Origin: Sporosarcina sp. P33
Lineage (GTDB): Bacteria; Bacillota; Bacilli; Bacillales_A; Planococcaceae
Assembly: GCF_002077155.1 (NCBI RefSeq)
Contig: NZ_CP015027.1
Location: 866,501-930,500, forward strand
Reading direction: 5' to 3'
DNA length: 64,000 nucleotides
Shown: piece after piece, positions 16,400 to 26,123 of the stretch
Numbering within the stretch: the stretch's first letter is position 1
Layout of the letters: each line of letters begins with the position of its first letter
Program-made: the position numbers and the translations under genes
The notes under the pieces: model-generated
Seen by the model: the letters and a program-made list of their open reading frames with translations, nothing else
Told to the model about the DNA's origin: nothing
Databases searched by the model: none

Positions 16400-16575
16400 G
16401 CGATCTCTTAAGGAGCAGGCCATGTTCATCGATCAGGTTTTAGAATTATCAGGACGAGTCCTCCTTTGTTGATAAATTAGGTGTCAATTCATCAGATTTG
16501 GCATCCCGCGCCATACCAAAAGGGCTATTTCTGTTAAAGTCCCCAAAAAAGCTTCCAATAGTAATGATCTTTTAT
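16400..16575 (-). mobile_element. Relic IS110 5' end
   Basis: CTTAAGGAGCAGGCCATGTTCATCGA matches the start region of the IS110 transposase at 13644-13670 in two shorter blocks. After an internal deletion it continues with CGAGTCCTCCTTTG and the outer non-coding end (AAATTAGG-GTCAATTC, GGGCTATTT, AAGTCCCC) to about 16575. Diverged, so older than the intact copy. Confidence 0.75.
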
Positions 16576-16612
16576 TTCGATCACGTTTATAACTCCCAGA
16601 ACACAACCTTAT

Positions 16613-16629
16613 ATACAACATAGGGGTAT
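16613..16629. promoter_or_regulatory. Isolated copper-operator-like palindrome
   Basis: ATACAACATAGGGGTAT has the same ATAC...GGTAT spacing as the copA site but no gene begins close by; the next gene is 340 bp away. No gene is seen in 16630-16950. Confidence 0.35.
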
Positions 16630-16971
16630 AAGGTTTACAAAAAATACATACCCATCATTCCGCTTCGTTAATCTTTTACAGAAGTAAAAATGAGTTGTTC
16701 ACATCATAATATACATCCGTGTAGTATATAAAATATCTGATTCCATACAAAAATATCAGTGACCGAAGCAGTATTGCTGCCATAGACTGACTGTCTTAAT
16801 GGTGATGATGGCTTCCCAACGCTTCGGGTTTCACTCAGCATGAAATTGGATCGTCGTTCAGATGAGCAGACCATTTTGATCTTCATTATTAAATCTACTT
16901 CTTGCATACCCTTCCCAGGTATTGTAACATTTAAACGTCAGAACTTTTAAAGGAAGGTGTGTTATATCAAC

Positions 16972-17595
16972 ATGCAAACTGAGAAAAAAGTAAAATTAGC
17001 GGTCAATGGCGGGATTTCTTTCGGTGCTAAGTTAAATGCTAAACAATTATTGGTCCTTGCTGACATTTTGGGAGATCAAGAGTTGGAGTTAACGACATTT
17101 CAACAATTATATATTGAAGTATTAGAACGTGACGTTGACCTTATTCAAATGAAATTTAGCGAGGTCGGAATATCGTGCTATCGGGTCGGAAATTATGTAA
17201 AAAGCTTGCGCCATTGCAATTTTTGCAAAGGGGCAGAGGAAGAAGGCATGCCTGTCGCAATCGAGCTGAATAACCGTATTGCGGGAAGGCCTGTTCCTTT
17301 TACACTTCGACCTGCCTATACCGGCTGCCCAATTGGATGCGGAGAACCACTCGTCAATGACATTGGTGTCATCAAATCACGGAATGGATATGACTTGTAT
17401 ATCGGTGGGAATGCAAAAGGTGCTTACGCGAAAACAGGCGCACTTTTTCTAGAGCAGGTGCAACCAGAGGAGTTATACAGCGCCGTCGATAAAGTGATTG
17501 ACTTCTATGTGGAAAATGGTAAGAAGAGAGAGCCATTTTACAAATTCGTAAATCGTTTCGGGGTAGAACGTATTAAACAAGAAATTGCTCTTTAA
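16972..17595 (+). CDS. Short nitrite/sulfite reductase-like siroheme and 4Fe-4S protein
   Basis: 207 residues from ATG 16972 (AAGGAAGGTG upstream; GTG at 16957 is an alternative). It has one ferredoxin-like half domain followed by one siroheme/4Fe-4S domain with the cluster cysteines CNFCKG and GCPIGCGEP, the pattern of NirSir proteins. It is less than half the size of a full sulfite or nitrite reductase, which has two such pairs. Proteins of this short type are found singly in Bacillales and their reaction is not well established. It has its own terminator at 17669-17701. Role in sulfur or nitrogen oxide reduction is family inference. Confidence 0.8.
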   Translation: MQTEKKVKLAVNGGISFGAKLNAKQLLVLADILGDQELELTTFQQLYIEVLERDVDLIQMKFSEVGISCYRVGNYVKSLRHCNFCKGAEEEGMPVAIELNNRIAGRPVPFTLRPAYTGCPIGCGEPLVNDIGVIKSRNGYDLYIGGNAKGAYAKTGALFLEQVQPEELYSAVDKVIDFYVENGKKREPFYKFVNRFGVERIKQEIAL

Positions 17596-17668
17596 AAGAG
17601 TATGCAAATGATCAATTACCCTTTTCCATATTTGACTTCAACTAATAAATTTTTGGCATGAGATTGAT

Positions 17669-17701
17669 AATCCCGTTTTGATGAATAATCAAGACGGGGT
17701 T
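17669..17701 (+). terminator. Intrinsic terminator after the siroheme protein
   Basis: Stem AATCCCGTTTTGAT with a complement containing G-T pairs and a 5-nt loop, 75 nt after the stop codon. The T-tract is short. The rest of 17702-18023 shows no gene. Confidence 0.55.
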
Positions 17702-18023
17702 TACCTATTTCCAAAAGAGACACCAAAAACTTGACAAACCTTATACCAAATAAATCCCTTTATGTTGGATAAACGTTTGTAATAGAGCCCTTTGAAGCTA
17801 TCTCCAGCTTTTTTTCAACCCCACACTAGATTCTTCATTATCCTGAGATGTGGGTAATATAGCTTTTCAAACACATTATGTAACAACAAAAATAGGAACA
17901 TCAATCCGTATGCGAATTGTGTCCCAAAATGCTGTTTTATTTAATGTTTTTCTCCTTGTCATCCGAATTTCTTAAGGAAAATTAGGCGTTTTGATTAAAA
18001 AGAGTATCACATTCAATGGCTAC

Positions 18024-18602
18024 TTATTTAACACTTAATTTCTTAACAAGTTCGTTTATCATCTCCTCATTCATTGGCCCCATGATCTTTTGATTGATTA
18101 ACCCATCTTTGTCAATTATATAAGTGTTTGGAATCGTTATTATATTATACATGTCCATTACTTTCCCGTCATTATCTAACAGAATAGGGAAGGTTAAACC
18201 ATACTCATCGACAAACTTCTTAATACCGCTGCTCCCTCCTCTCTCTTCCGACGTCATATTGACTGCGATGATTTCCACATTTGCAGTACCCTTATTCCTT
18301 TCATAATACTTTTGCATATACGGCATCTCAACCTTACATGGCCCGCACCATGATGCCCAAAAATTAAGGATAACTATTTTTCCTTTATAATCCGTCAACT
18401 TTACTTTATCCCCCGAAAGCGTAGTCAATTCGAAATTCGGTGGTACATTTCCTTTTTCAAGTCCGGACTCTATTCCTGATTCTTCATACCCAGTTTGAAC
18501 TAAATTGTTTTGTTCATTTATCGCTGTATCAGACTTCACGATCCTAACAATCAATCCACTGATAATTAATATTGCTATTAGAATACCTACAGCCCTTTTC
18601 AC
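18024..18602 (-). CDS. Membrane-anchored thiol-disulfide oxidoreductase (TlpA/ResA-like)
   Basis: 192 residues; GTG start after GAAGGAGGAATGCA. One N-terminal membrane anchor (about residues 4-22), then a thioredoxin fold with WCGPCKVEMPYM (catalytic CGPC about residue 86), the TlpA insert and cis-Pro in TIPNTYIID. It faces outward and reduces disulfides, for example in apocytochrome c or CuA-type sites. It follows the membrane cupredoxin gene by 23 nt on the same strand, so both are probably cotranscribed; a role in copper-site assembly is plausible. A second ResA-like gene lies at 30822. Confidence 0.9.
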   Translation of the reverse strand: MKRAVGILIAILIISGLIVRIVKSDTAINEQNNLVQTGYEESGIESGLEKGNVPPNFELTTLSGDKVKLTDYKGKIVILNFWASWCGPCKVEMPYMQKYYERNKGTANVEIIAVNMTSEERGGSSGIKKFVDEYGLTFPILLDNDGKVMDMYNIITIPNTYIIDKDGLINQKIMGPMNEEMINELVKKLSVK

Positions 18603-18625
18603 TGCATTCCTCCTTCTTGTTCCAT

Positions 18626-19522
18626 TCAGCTCACAATAAATTGGCCAACCATCCCTAATTCTTTATGTCCTGGAATTGTACAATAAAATTCATAAACCCC
18701 TGATTCAGTTATGGTAAATGAAAGTGTCTCCGTGCTTTCAGGTGTAGCATGTAGATGTAGCATGTTTTTATTCTCCCCATGATTATGTAGAGATTCACTT
18801 ATCAATTTAATAGCGGTACTACGGATTTCGATATCATGTTCAATGTCGTCCATGTTTTTAAGCGTTAATGTAATTGGTATGTCTTTCTCTACGACAACTA
18901 GACTTTTGGAGTACTTCATATTGGCGGTTTCCAATACAACTGTTTGCCCTTTCCTTTGATGGCTTTCAGCCGGCTTAGTCTGCCCCGATTTTTGATCCTC
19001 AAATCTTTCTGCAATTGAATCTCCACCTATAACTATAAGGACTGTAAAAGCGGCCAGCGTCAGCGGCTTTAACATCCATTTTTTTGTACTTACCTTTGAG
19101 TCTTTTGCAGTTTTTAAAATTGGAATAATAAACAGCGTGCTGACGGATAAAAGCAAGAAAATTTGAATAAGATTGATTGACTGGTCTACACGAATCATCT
19201 CTCCAACCATCGCCCCCATCATGCCACCCATTAACCCAGCCATAAATCCCTCTACTACAGAAAGAGTTCCAAAACACACTCCACATAACGAGCCCGCTAA
19301 AACACCAATGGCCATTGAAAGGATTGTTGAAAGGAATAAGTCGCCTTGATAAGTTACACCTAATAGGACACCCGCAGTCAAACCTACATTCATACCATAG
19401 AACATTGAAATGATCATTCCATGCATTATCCCTAGCTTTTTTTTCAGTATCGCAGCCGATATGACGACTATGAATGTTAACAAACCGAGAGAACTTAGTA
19501 CAAAAAATTGATAATCCCCCAT
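18626..19522 (-). CDS. Membrane protein with C-terminal cupredoxin domain
   Basis: 298 residues. About six hydrophobic segments, several Gly-rich with GxxxG/GG-MMG patterns (GLMGGMMGAMVG), fill residues 1-175, followed by an outward C-terminal cupredoxin domain of about 95 residues. Type 1 copper ligands are visible: a first His in IEHDIEI, then YCTIPGHKELGM (C-x4-H-x4-M). Another His cluster (LHNHGENKNMLHLH) may bind metal. The fusion of a small Gly-rich membrane domain to a blue-copper domain suggests copper sensing, storage or electron transfer at the membrane. It is divergent from copB and shares a candidate CsoR operator at 19580-19596. Confidence 0.82.
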   Translation of the reverse strand: MGDYQFFVLSSLGLLTFIVVISAAILKKKLGIMHGMIISMFYGMNVGLTAGVLLGVTYQGDLFLSTILSMAIGVLAGSLCGVCFGTLSVVEGFMAGLMGGMMGAMVGEMIRVDQSINLIQIFLLLSVSTLFIIPILKTAKDSKVSTKKWMLKPLTLAAFTVLIVIGGDSIAERFEDQKSGQTKPAESHQRKGQTVVLETANMKYSKSLVVVEKDIPITLTLKNMDDIEHDIEIRSTAIKLISESLHNHGENKNMLHLHATPESTETLSFTITESGVYEFYCTIPGHKELGMVGQFIVS

Positions 19523-19579
19523 TGATCCTCCACCCCAATTGTAAAATTATGGTTGTTTATATATCATTACGCCGGCAAT

Positions 19580-19596
19580 ATACCTTATAAGGGTAT
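19580..19596. promoter_or_regulatory. Candidate CsoR operator between cupredoxin and copB
   Basis: ATACCTTATAAGGGTAT is a near-perfect palindrome in the divergent intergenic region, 58 bp from the cupredoxin start and 130 bp from copB. It could control both. Confidence 0.6.
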
Positions 19597-19725
19597 GCAT
19601 TAAAACCACTCAAAATGATTAATGTGCAGTTAGAATTTTCGCGTGGCAAGTATTGCATAATCCTTGCATATTTATTGGGTATAATTAACACATACTGAAA
19701 ATTAGACATGAAAGGAGGTAATGAT

Positions 19726-21789
19726 GTGTCGAATCACTCACATCATCACCACAAACCGGAAAAACATTCTGCATCAGAGCATCACCATGTTCAACATGAC
19801 CATCATTCCCATGAAGAACATCAAGGGCATCACGGGCATCACGATCACCACGCACATATGGTAGAAGATTTCAAAAGACGTTTCTATATTTCGCTCATTG
19901 TCACAATCCCTATCTTAATTTTGTCGCCAATGATTCAAATGTTTTTAAACGTCGACTGGCGTTTTACAGGGGATATGTATATTCTTTTCGCGCTATCCTC
20001 TTTCGTATTTTTTTATGGTGGTTGGCCATTTCTTGTTGGAGCTAAGGACGAGTTAAAAAGTAGAAACCCTGGAATGATGACATTAATTACTTTGGCGATT
20101 ACGGTTGCCTATGTTTATAGTACAGCGGCAGTTTTCGGCTATGCAGAAAATGATTTTTTCTGGGAACTTGCTACTTTAGTCGACATTATGCTACTTGGCC
20201 ATTGGATTGAAATGCGTTCTGTCATGGGGGCTTCAAAGGCATTGGAAGAGTTAGCAAAACTGATGCCTTCAGAAGCACACCTAATCGATGCCGATGGAAA
20301 TATTAAAGAGGTTGATGTAACTGAATTGAAACAAGGGGATCATGTACTCGTCAAGCCTGGTGAGAAGGTACCGGTTGACGGAACGATACTTGAAGGTAAA
20401 TCGACTATTGATGAGTCGATGCTTACGGGTGAATCGGTTCCTGTGGAAAAAGAAGCTGGATTAGAGGCGATTGGTGGATCGATTAATGGGGAAGGCTCCT
20501 TAGTTATCTCAGTCATGAAAACCGGAAGTGAGACGTATCTTTCACAAGTAATCACCTTAGTGAAGGAAGCACAAGAATCAAAATCGCGCGCACAGGACCT
20601 TGCCAACCGTGCTGCGAAGTGGTTGTTTTACGGTGCACTCGCTGCTGGACTGATTACGTTCATAATTTGGATTTCACTAGGATATTCCGTTTCATTTGCC
20701 ATGGAAAGAATGGTGACGGTTTTAATCATCGCTTGTCCGCATGCTTTAGGGTTGGCAGCTCCATTGGTTGTAGCAGTTTCAACATCGATTGCAGCAAAAA
20801 ATGGACTTCTCATCCGAAATCGGGCCGCTTTTGAAGGTGCTCGAAATATTGAAGCCATCGTTTTCGATAAAACCGGCACACTAACAAAAGGTGAATTCGG
20901 TGTAACGAACATCTTTACATTTGGGGACTTTAGTGAAGAAAATGTCATTTCTTATGCAGCTGCAGTAGAAGCACAATCCCAACACCCCCTTGCGAAAGGT
21001 GTAACTAGGAAAGCAGAAGAGATGAATCTCCCTCTTCAACGGGTGGAAAATTTTCAATCGTTGACCGGAAAAGGGTTGGAAGGGACAGTAGATGGAAAAC
21101 ACGTTATGGTCGTCAGTCCTGGGTATGTGAGAGAGTTGAACCTTACATTCGATAAAGTGCAATTTGATCAGTGGTCTTCGGAAGGAAAAACAGTGGTTTT
21201 CACGCTGATTGACAAAAAACTTGCCGGGATAATTGCACTTGCGGATATCGTCCGCGAAACTGCTATAGACGCAGTCAATCAGTTAAAAGAAATGAATGTA
21301 AAATCAATCATGCTTACGGGTGATAATGAAAAGGTAGCGCATTATGTAGGTGCGCAACTCGGAATGGAGGAAATTTTTGCTGAGGTTCTTCCACACCAGA
21401 AATCCGAAAAGATAGAGCATATCCAACAAGTTGAGCATCTTCGAGCTGCAATGACTGGAGATGGCGTAAACGACGCACCCGCTCTTGCCAAAGCGGATCT
21501 AGGCATTGCTGTAGGCGCAGGTACTGATGTAGCCATTGAAACCGCCGATGTTGTTCTTGTGAAAAGCAATCCGCTTGATGTTGTCAATATTATTAAACTT
21601 TCAAGGGCTACCTACCGTAAGATGACACAAAACTTGTGGTGGGCTGCTGGCTATAATATTGCCGCAATTCCATTAGCAGCTGGTGTTTTATACCCTATCG
21701 GCATTGTTCTAAGCCCAGCAGTCGGTGCAATTTTAATGTCATTAAGTACAGTTATCGTTGCGATAAACGCCCGTCTATTGAAACTATAA
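19726..21789 (+). CDS. copB: Copper-translocating P1B-ATPase of CopB type
   Basis: 687 residues from GTG 19726, 7 nt after AAAGGAGG (an ATG at 19708 overlaps the ribosome site). The N-terminus is a His-rich tail (SHHHHKPEKH..., HHVQHDHHSHEEHQGHHGHH) in place of Cys-type domains. The membrane channel motif is CPHALG (about residue 336) instead of CPC, and DKTGT (about 380), TGDN and GDGVND complete the ATPase core. CPH plus a His-rich N-terminus is the signature of CopB-type pumps, which are thought to export Cu(II)/Cu(I). The window thus encodes two copper pumps of different class. The DUF302 gene follows on the same strand. Confidence 0.95.
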   Translation: MSNHSHHHHKPEKHSASEHHHVQHDHHSHEEHQGHHGHHDHHAHMVEDFKRRFYISLIVTIPILILSPMIQMFLNVDWRFTGDMYILFALSSFVFFYGGWPFLVGAKDELKSRNPGMMTLITLAITVAYVYSTAAVFGYAENDFFWELATLVDIMLLGHWIEMRSVMGASKALEELAKLMPSEAHLIDADGNIKEVDVTELKQGDHVLVKPGEKVPVDGTILEGKSTIDESMLTGESVPVEKEAGLEAIGGSINGEGSLVISVMKTGSETYLSQVITLVKEAQESKSRAQDLANRAAKWLFYGALAAGLITFIIWISLGYSVSFAMERMVTVLIIACPHALGLAAPLVVAVSTSIAAKNGLLIRNRAAFEGARNIEAIVFDKTGTLTKGEFGVTNIFTFGDFSEENVISYAAAVEAQSQHPLAKGVTRKAEEMNLPLQRVENFQSLTGKGLEGTVDGKHVMVVSPGYVRELNLTFDKVQFDQWSSEGKTVVFTLIDKKLAGIIALADIVRETAIDAVNQLKEMNVKSIMLTGDNEKVAHYVGAQLGMEEIFAEVLPHQKSEKIEHIQQVEHLRAAMTGDGVNDAPALAKADLGIAVGAGTDVAIETADVVLVKSNPLDVVNIIKLSRATYRKMTQNLWWAAGYNIAAIPLAAGVLYPIGIVLSPAVGAILMSLSTVIVAINARLLKL

Positions 21790-21943
21790 TGGATAAGAAT
21801 GACAGGACTGCTTATAAGCATTTAATATCTAGAATCGTTGTAGACCGTTGTGTCTACTTTAGGATGATACAAGAAGATTCAGTTTAGATTTGATTCAAAA
21901 GGGTAGCCTACAAATGAATTGCTTATATGGAGGTGACAGGTAT

Positions 21944-22327
21944 ATGTTTGATTATACTGTTAAGACGTCAAAAAGTTTGGATGACGCTGTTAGAGCTGTG
22001 GAGGACAGTTTGCGAGAGGACAACTTCGGAGTTCTGTGGAAACTTGATTTAACTGCCAAGTTAAAAGAAAAAGGGATGGATTTTGAGACACTATATACGG
22101 TATTAGAAGTATGTAATCCTAAAGAAGCACAACGCGTACTTTCTGAAAATTTGCTCGTCGGATATTTTCTACCATGTAAGATTGTCGTTTATGAGGACAA
22201 GGGAACAACAAAAATCGGTCTGCCAAAACCAACATCTTTAATCCAGATGATCCAAAATGATGAAATTCAGGCAATGGCCGAAGACATTGAACGTAGGCTG
22301 ATTTCATCAATTGATAAGGCAATTTAG
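21944..22327 (+). CDS. DUF302 family protein
   Basis: 127 residues from ATG 21944, preceded by GGAGGTGA. The sequence (FDYTVKTSKSLDDAVRAVEDSL, FGVLWKLDLTAKLKEKG, LEVCNPKEAQRVL, LPCKIVVYED) is a typical DUF302 domain of full length. The biochemical role is unknown; these proteins are often found near metal and sulfur genes. The pair VCNP...LPCK is conserved in the family. It follows copB by 154 nt and is closed by a terminator at 22353-22382. Confidence 0.88.
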   Translation: MFDYTVKTSKSLDDAVRAVEDSLREDNFGVLWKLDLTAKLKEKGMDFETLYTVLEVCNPKEAQRVLSENLLVGYFLPCKIVVYEDKGTTKIGLPKPTSLIQMIQNDEIQAMAEDIERRLISSIDKAI

Positions 22328-22352
22328 ATTCAGAATAAATTTGGTTTTAAAA

Positions 22353-22382
22353 GATGCCCATTCGATTTTTCGAATGGGCATC
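22353..22382. terminator. Bidirectional intrinsic terminator
   Basis: A 13-bp perfect stem GATGCCCATTCGA with a TTTT loop lies between the convergent DUF302 and lgt genes, with A- and T-rich flanks on both sides. Confidence 0.85.
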
Positions 22383-22409
22383 AATTTATTTACTATAGTG
22401 GTTCACTCG

Positions 22410-23216
22410 TTAATCATTATAATTCATATCAATTTTCTGGACATAACGTCTACTGATAAACAAGACCAGCCCAACTACAATGGCAACAACAGACACAAGT
22501 TGTGCCGCCCGAAGCTCATCTATGACATATAAACTATCCGTCCGCATCCCTTCGATATAAAAACGTCCGACGGAATACCAAACGACATAAAATAAGAACA
22601 TTTCGCCACGCTTCAAGTTCACTTTACGCAATAGGATAATGATGATCAAACCAACAATGTTCCAAGATGATTCGTAAAGAAATGTTGGATAATAGGTTAC
22701 GCCTTCAATGGTCATTTGATTGATGATCCAATCCGGAATAATTGTCATTTCGCGGAATCTCTCCGAAACGGGTCCTCCATGTGCTTCCTGATTAATGAAA
22801 TTACCCCACCGTCCTATAATTTGGCCAATCAAAAGACCCGGTGCAGCAATATCCGCAGTTTTCCAGAAAGAGATTCCTCTATGTTTTGTATAAACGTACG
22901 TAGTTATCAAAGCACCAATTAAGGCACCATGAATAGCAATGCCGCCTTCCCAAATTTGAATGATTTGTCCAAGGTTTTCTTTATAATGCTCCCAAGAAAA
23001 AATCACATAATATATTCTGGCACTAATAATCGAAATTGGAACAGCCCAAATCAGTAGATCGGTAAGAAAATCAGAATGCATCCCTCGCCTTACCATCTCC
23101 TTTTGAACGACAACGTATGCGAGGACGATACCAAGTGTAATCAAAATTCCATACCAACGTATATCTATTGGTCCTAATGAAAACGCAACTGGGTTTATAG
23201 CAAGTAAATTAACCAT
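22410..23216 (-). CDS. lgt: Prolipoprotein diacylglyceryl transferase
   Basis: 268 residues, seven predicted membrane helices. Landmarks include the conserved HGALIG, the Lgt signature GRWGNFINQEAHGG with its Arg, and FLYESSWN. It moves diacylglycerol from phosphatidylglycerol to the lipobox cysteine of prelipoproteins. GGAGGTTGATGT precedes the ATG. It is the last gene of the minus-strand cytochrome c cluster. This chromosome segment encodes several lipoproteins (cupredoxin, multicopper oxidase, BNR protein), which fits, though a housekeeping lgt with hprK may exist elsewhere and this could be a second copy. Confidence 0.95.
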   Translation of the reverse strand: MVNLLAINPVAFSLGPIDIRWYGILITLGIVLAYVVVQKEMVRRGMHSDFLTDLLIWAVPISIISARIYYVIFSWEHYKENLGQIIQIWEGGIAIHGALIGALITTYVYTKHRGISFWKTADIAAPGLLIGQIIGRWGNFINQEAHGGPVSERFREMTIIPDWIINQMTIEGVTYYPTFLYESSWNIVGLIIIILLRKVNLKRGEMFLFYVVWYSVGRFYIEGMRTDSLYVIDELRAAQLVSVVAIVVGLVLFISRRYVQKIDMNYND

Positions 23217-23254
23217 ACATCAACCTCCCGTCTCATTATTTGATTCTTTATTGC

Positions 23255-24439
23255 TTATGCGTACGAGTGCAAGCCCGCGATAATTAAGTTAACCGCAATT
23301 AAATTGAACATAATGATAATGAATCCGATGACCGCAAGCCAAGCAGATTTCTCACCTTCCCATCCTCGGGAGAGCCTTAGATGCAAATAGGCAGCATAGA
23401 ATAACCACGTAATGAGCGCCCATACCTCTTTCGGATCCCATCCCCAAAATCTGGACCATGCTTCATGGGCCCATATCATTGCGAAAACAAGGGCGCCTAG
23501 TGTAAATACAGGGAATCCAATCAAGACGGATCTGTAGCCTATTTCGTCCATGGTTTGGGAATTCGCTTTTTTTGCGAACGGCTGGAACAATGTTGCAATC
23601 GGACGACGTAAAATAAGTCTAAGTAATAAATAAAGGACTATCCCTGTTGCCACTGACCAGACGAATGTTGTAAGGGTCTTCGCATTGACGATTGCCGGCA
23701 TTTCGGCTAGCGGCGTCATCTTGTCGGGAGAAAGCGATTCATACTCATTCATCCCAAATAATGGCGGATACTGATAAACAATTCGAGCTGGTTGTTCATT
23801 TTTATTAATATACGTGAATTCTGCTTCATACCCCATTATCGCAAAAGTCGAAGATGACAAGATGAACCCTACGACAAGCATGAGAGTGAACATTACTGAC
23901 TCCAACCAAAAACGTTGTTTGGATCTTTTTGTGAGGTCAACGTTTTTCAATAGAAAGACGAGACCGGCAACCGCACTAATTGCGAGGATAGCCTCACCAA
24001 TTGCCGCCGTTATAACGTGAATCGTCAACCAGTATGTTTGCAACGCTGGAATTAATGGCGAAAGCTCCCTCGGGAACATACTCGCGTACCCGATCATCAC
24101 TACTGCCAACGGTAACGCAAACAATCCAAGTGATGGTGTTCGGTAAAGGAAAAATAGTAAGATGAACGCGCCAACAACCATCATTGCAAATGCGGTAATA
24201 AATTCAAACATATTACTAACGGGCGCATGAGCAGAAGCGATCCACCGCGTAATGAAATAACCTAGATGGGTAATGAATCCAACTATCGTTATACCGATCG
24301 CAATTTTTCCCCATCGATTATTTTCATAGGACTCTTGCGTTTTCGCACCTTTTACCGCCCCACCAAAGAACAGCGTAGCGACAAGATACGCGATGAATGA
24401 AATGAACAGTAAGTTACCACTTAAAGATGCTAATTGCAT
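23255..24439 (-). CDS. resC: Cytochrome c biogenesis protein CcsA/ResC
   Basis: 394 residues with about eight membrane helices and the Trp-rich heme-handling motif [24 protein letters not shown] (shown in the WWD-domain class). Flanking histidines ([21 protein letters not shown]) are candidate heme ligands. With ResB it forms the system II heme exporter and cytochrome c synthetase at the outer face of the membrane. Its ATG overlaps the resB stop as TAATG, so translation is coupled. Confidence 0.94.
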   Translation of the reverse strand: MQLASLSGNLLFISFIAYLVATLFFGGAVKGAKTQESYENNRWGKIAIGITIVGFITHLGYFITRWIASAHAPVSNMFEFITAFAMMVVGAFILLFFLYRTPSLGLFALPLAVVMIGYASMFPRELSPLIPALQTYWLTIHVITAAIGEAILAISAVAGLVFLLKNVDLTKRSKQRFWLESVMFTLMLVVGFILSSSTFAIMGYEAEFTYINKNEQPARIVYQYPPLFGMNEYESLSPDKMTPLAEMPAIVNAKTLTTFVWSVATGIVLYLLLRLILRRPIATLFQPFAKKANSQTMDEIGYRSVLIGFPVFTLGALVFAMIWAHEAWSRFWGWDPKEVWALITWLFYAAYLHLRLSRGWEGEKSAWLAVIGFIIIMFNLIAVNLIIAGLHSYA

Positions 24440-26088
24440 TAGTACTTGTCCCCCTTCATTTCTTCTTTATCAAACTCATTGTTTTGCCTATCTTCATATT
24501 GTGGTAAGTCAGCGTAGTCTTTCACTTTATCGAGCTCCTTTTTTAAGCCGAACCAGTTTTTATTCGTATGGCCCGCAAGGAAAAGTTCATTTCCTTCACC
24601 TTTTTGAATCCATACTCTCCGATGGTTCCAATAGGAGCCTTGGGCAACGCCAATCATGAAAATAATACCCCCTAGGAGCAGTATATAAAGTGTTTTGTCT
24701 TTCCGCACTACGAGGCCTGTAATATCCCGTGTTTCGGCGCTAACAAAATTCACTTTATAATCATTCACCTCTGTCTCGAGCGTCTGACGGATAGCCACAA
24801 AACTAATTTCACCTTCCGGGTTGGAAGGGGTTACCATTTTAAATATGAATGCTGGATTGTTTGGGATCGGTGATTTAGTCACCGGTTCTCCGTCTTCAAT
24901 CCCACCATAATCCGGATAGAATTCTTTTAGTTCAACAGTCGTTCCCTCGTTCAATTCATATAAACGCTCTGGATTGAGAAGATCAACCGTAAATTCGCCA
25001 AATGACTTATCTGTTTTCTTTTCAGTCAACTGGAATGTCATCGATTTTAATTCATCTAGCCGGTAGTCCATCTGGTATACATTGAACCCCTCAAAGCTAA
25101 GTGGTTTATTAACAACAATGGAGTAATCTTTTACAAATTCCATCTTATCTGACTGACCTGGTAGACCGCCTTCCGCATCCTTATATAAGGTTACGTCTGA
25201 TTGGTAATTTTTCACGATTGTCCCAACGCGATCTATCGCTTGACCAAATGTAGCGTCTTCTTCCTTGGAATAAGTCTCTATAATAAACTTATTGTTCTTC
25301 AAGTAATATCCTGGTACGCCTGGGATGGCACGTGTCTCACCATCGCGTAGCCAAATCTGTTCATCGACATAAAAACCAGGCAGGGTTCGTAATAGAACGG
25401 CAAATAGGAAGATGATCAATCCTGTATGATTGACATAAGGACCCCATCTGGAAAACCGGCCTTTCTCCGCCAGTAGCGCTCCCTCTTCTGTCTTAACATT
25501 GTAACGAAGCTCTTTAAGCTTTTCCTCTGCTTTTACAAGTGAACTATTTGAATCAGTTACTATCCCTTCAGCATAGATCCTTTGCTTCTTCAAAAAGGAA
25601 GTATGCCGTTTCGTGCGTTGCTTTTTCAATGATTTGTAGAGTGGAAAAACTCTGTCAACACTCGCAATGATGATAGAAGTACCAAGCATCCCAATCAGTG
25701 TGATGAACCACCAGCTATTGTACATATCATAAAATCCAAGTTTGTAATAAAGGGTTCCGGCAAAACCATAATGCTTTTCGTAATACTCAAAGATAGCAGA
25801 CTCCGTCGTTGCCGGAACAAATAATTTCTGCGGAAAAATTGTACCTATTGTCGATGTCGCAAGGACGGCAATAATAATACTAATTCCTACCTTAACACTA
25901 GAAAAGAAATTCCATACTTTATCAACAATCGATCGTTTATATGTTTGTGATCTTCTTGCTGATCCTTCATACCGCATGTCGATCAGATTACTTTTTTTCG
26001 CTTCTTCAGTCTGAGGTCGTCCGCACTGCTCACAAAGAACTGTGCCAAATGGGTTGTCATGGCCGCATTGGCATTTTATTTTACTCAT
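24439..26088 (-). CDS. resB: Cytochrome c biogenesis protein ResB/CcsB
   Basis: 549 residues. The N-terminus has a zinc-ribbon-like Cys set (CQCGHDNP...CEQCGRP), an addition to the normal protein. Next come membrane segments around [20 protein letters not shown] and a large outward domain, then a last membrane helix near residue 470 ([15 protein letters not shown]). This is the System II partner of ResC that receives heme and reduced apocytochrome. AAGGAGT precedes the ATG. It is preceded by ccdA and followed at once by resC. Confidence 0.93.
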   Translation of the reverse strand: MSKIKCQCGHDNPFGTVLCEQCGRPQTEEAKKSNLIDMRYEGSARRSQTYKRSIVDKVWNFFSSVKVGISIIIAVLATSTIGTIFPQKLFVPATTESAIFEYYEKHYGFAGTLYYKLGFYDMYNSWWFITLIGMLGTSIIIASVDRVFPLYKSLKKQRTKRHTSFLKKQRIYAEGIVTDSNSSLVKAEEKLKELRYNVKTEEGALLAEKGRFSRWGPYVNHTGLIIFLFAVLLRTLPGFYVDEQIWLRDGETRAIPGVPGYYLKNNKFIIETYSKEEDATFGQAIDRVGTIVKNYQSDVTLYKDAEGGLPGQSDKMEFVKDYSIVVNKPLSFEGFNVYQMDYRLDELKSMTFQLTEKKTDKSFGEFTVDLLNPERLYELNEGTTVELKEFYPDYGGIEDGEPVTKSPIPNNPAFIFKMVTPSNPEGEISFVAIRQTLETEVNDYKVNFVSAETRDITGLVVRKDKTLYILLLGGIIFMIGVAQGSYWNHRRVWIQKGEGNELFLAGHTNKNWFGLKKELDKVKDYADLPQYEDRQNNEFDKEEMKGDKY

Positions 26089-26123
26089 TTATCGATTACT
26101 CCTTAAAAGATTTTAATTTGATG

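Noticed and set aside
16690..16731. 13-codon Cys/His-rich peptide frame (MSCSHHNIHPCSI)
   Set aside because: No ribosome site and no conservation evidence; lies in a decayed region.
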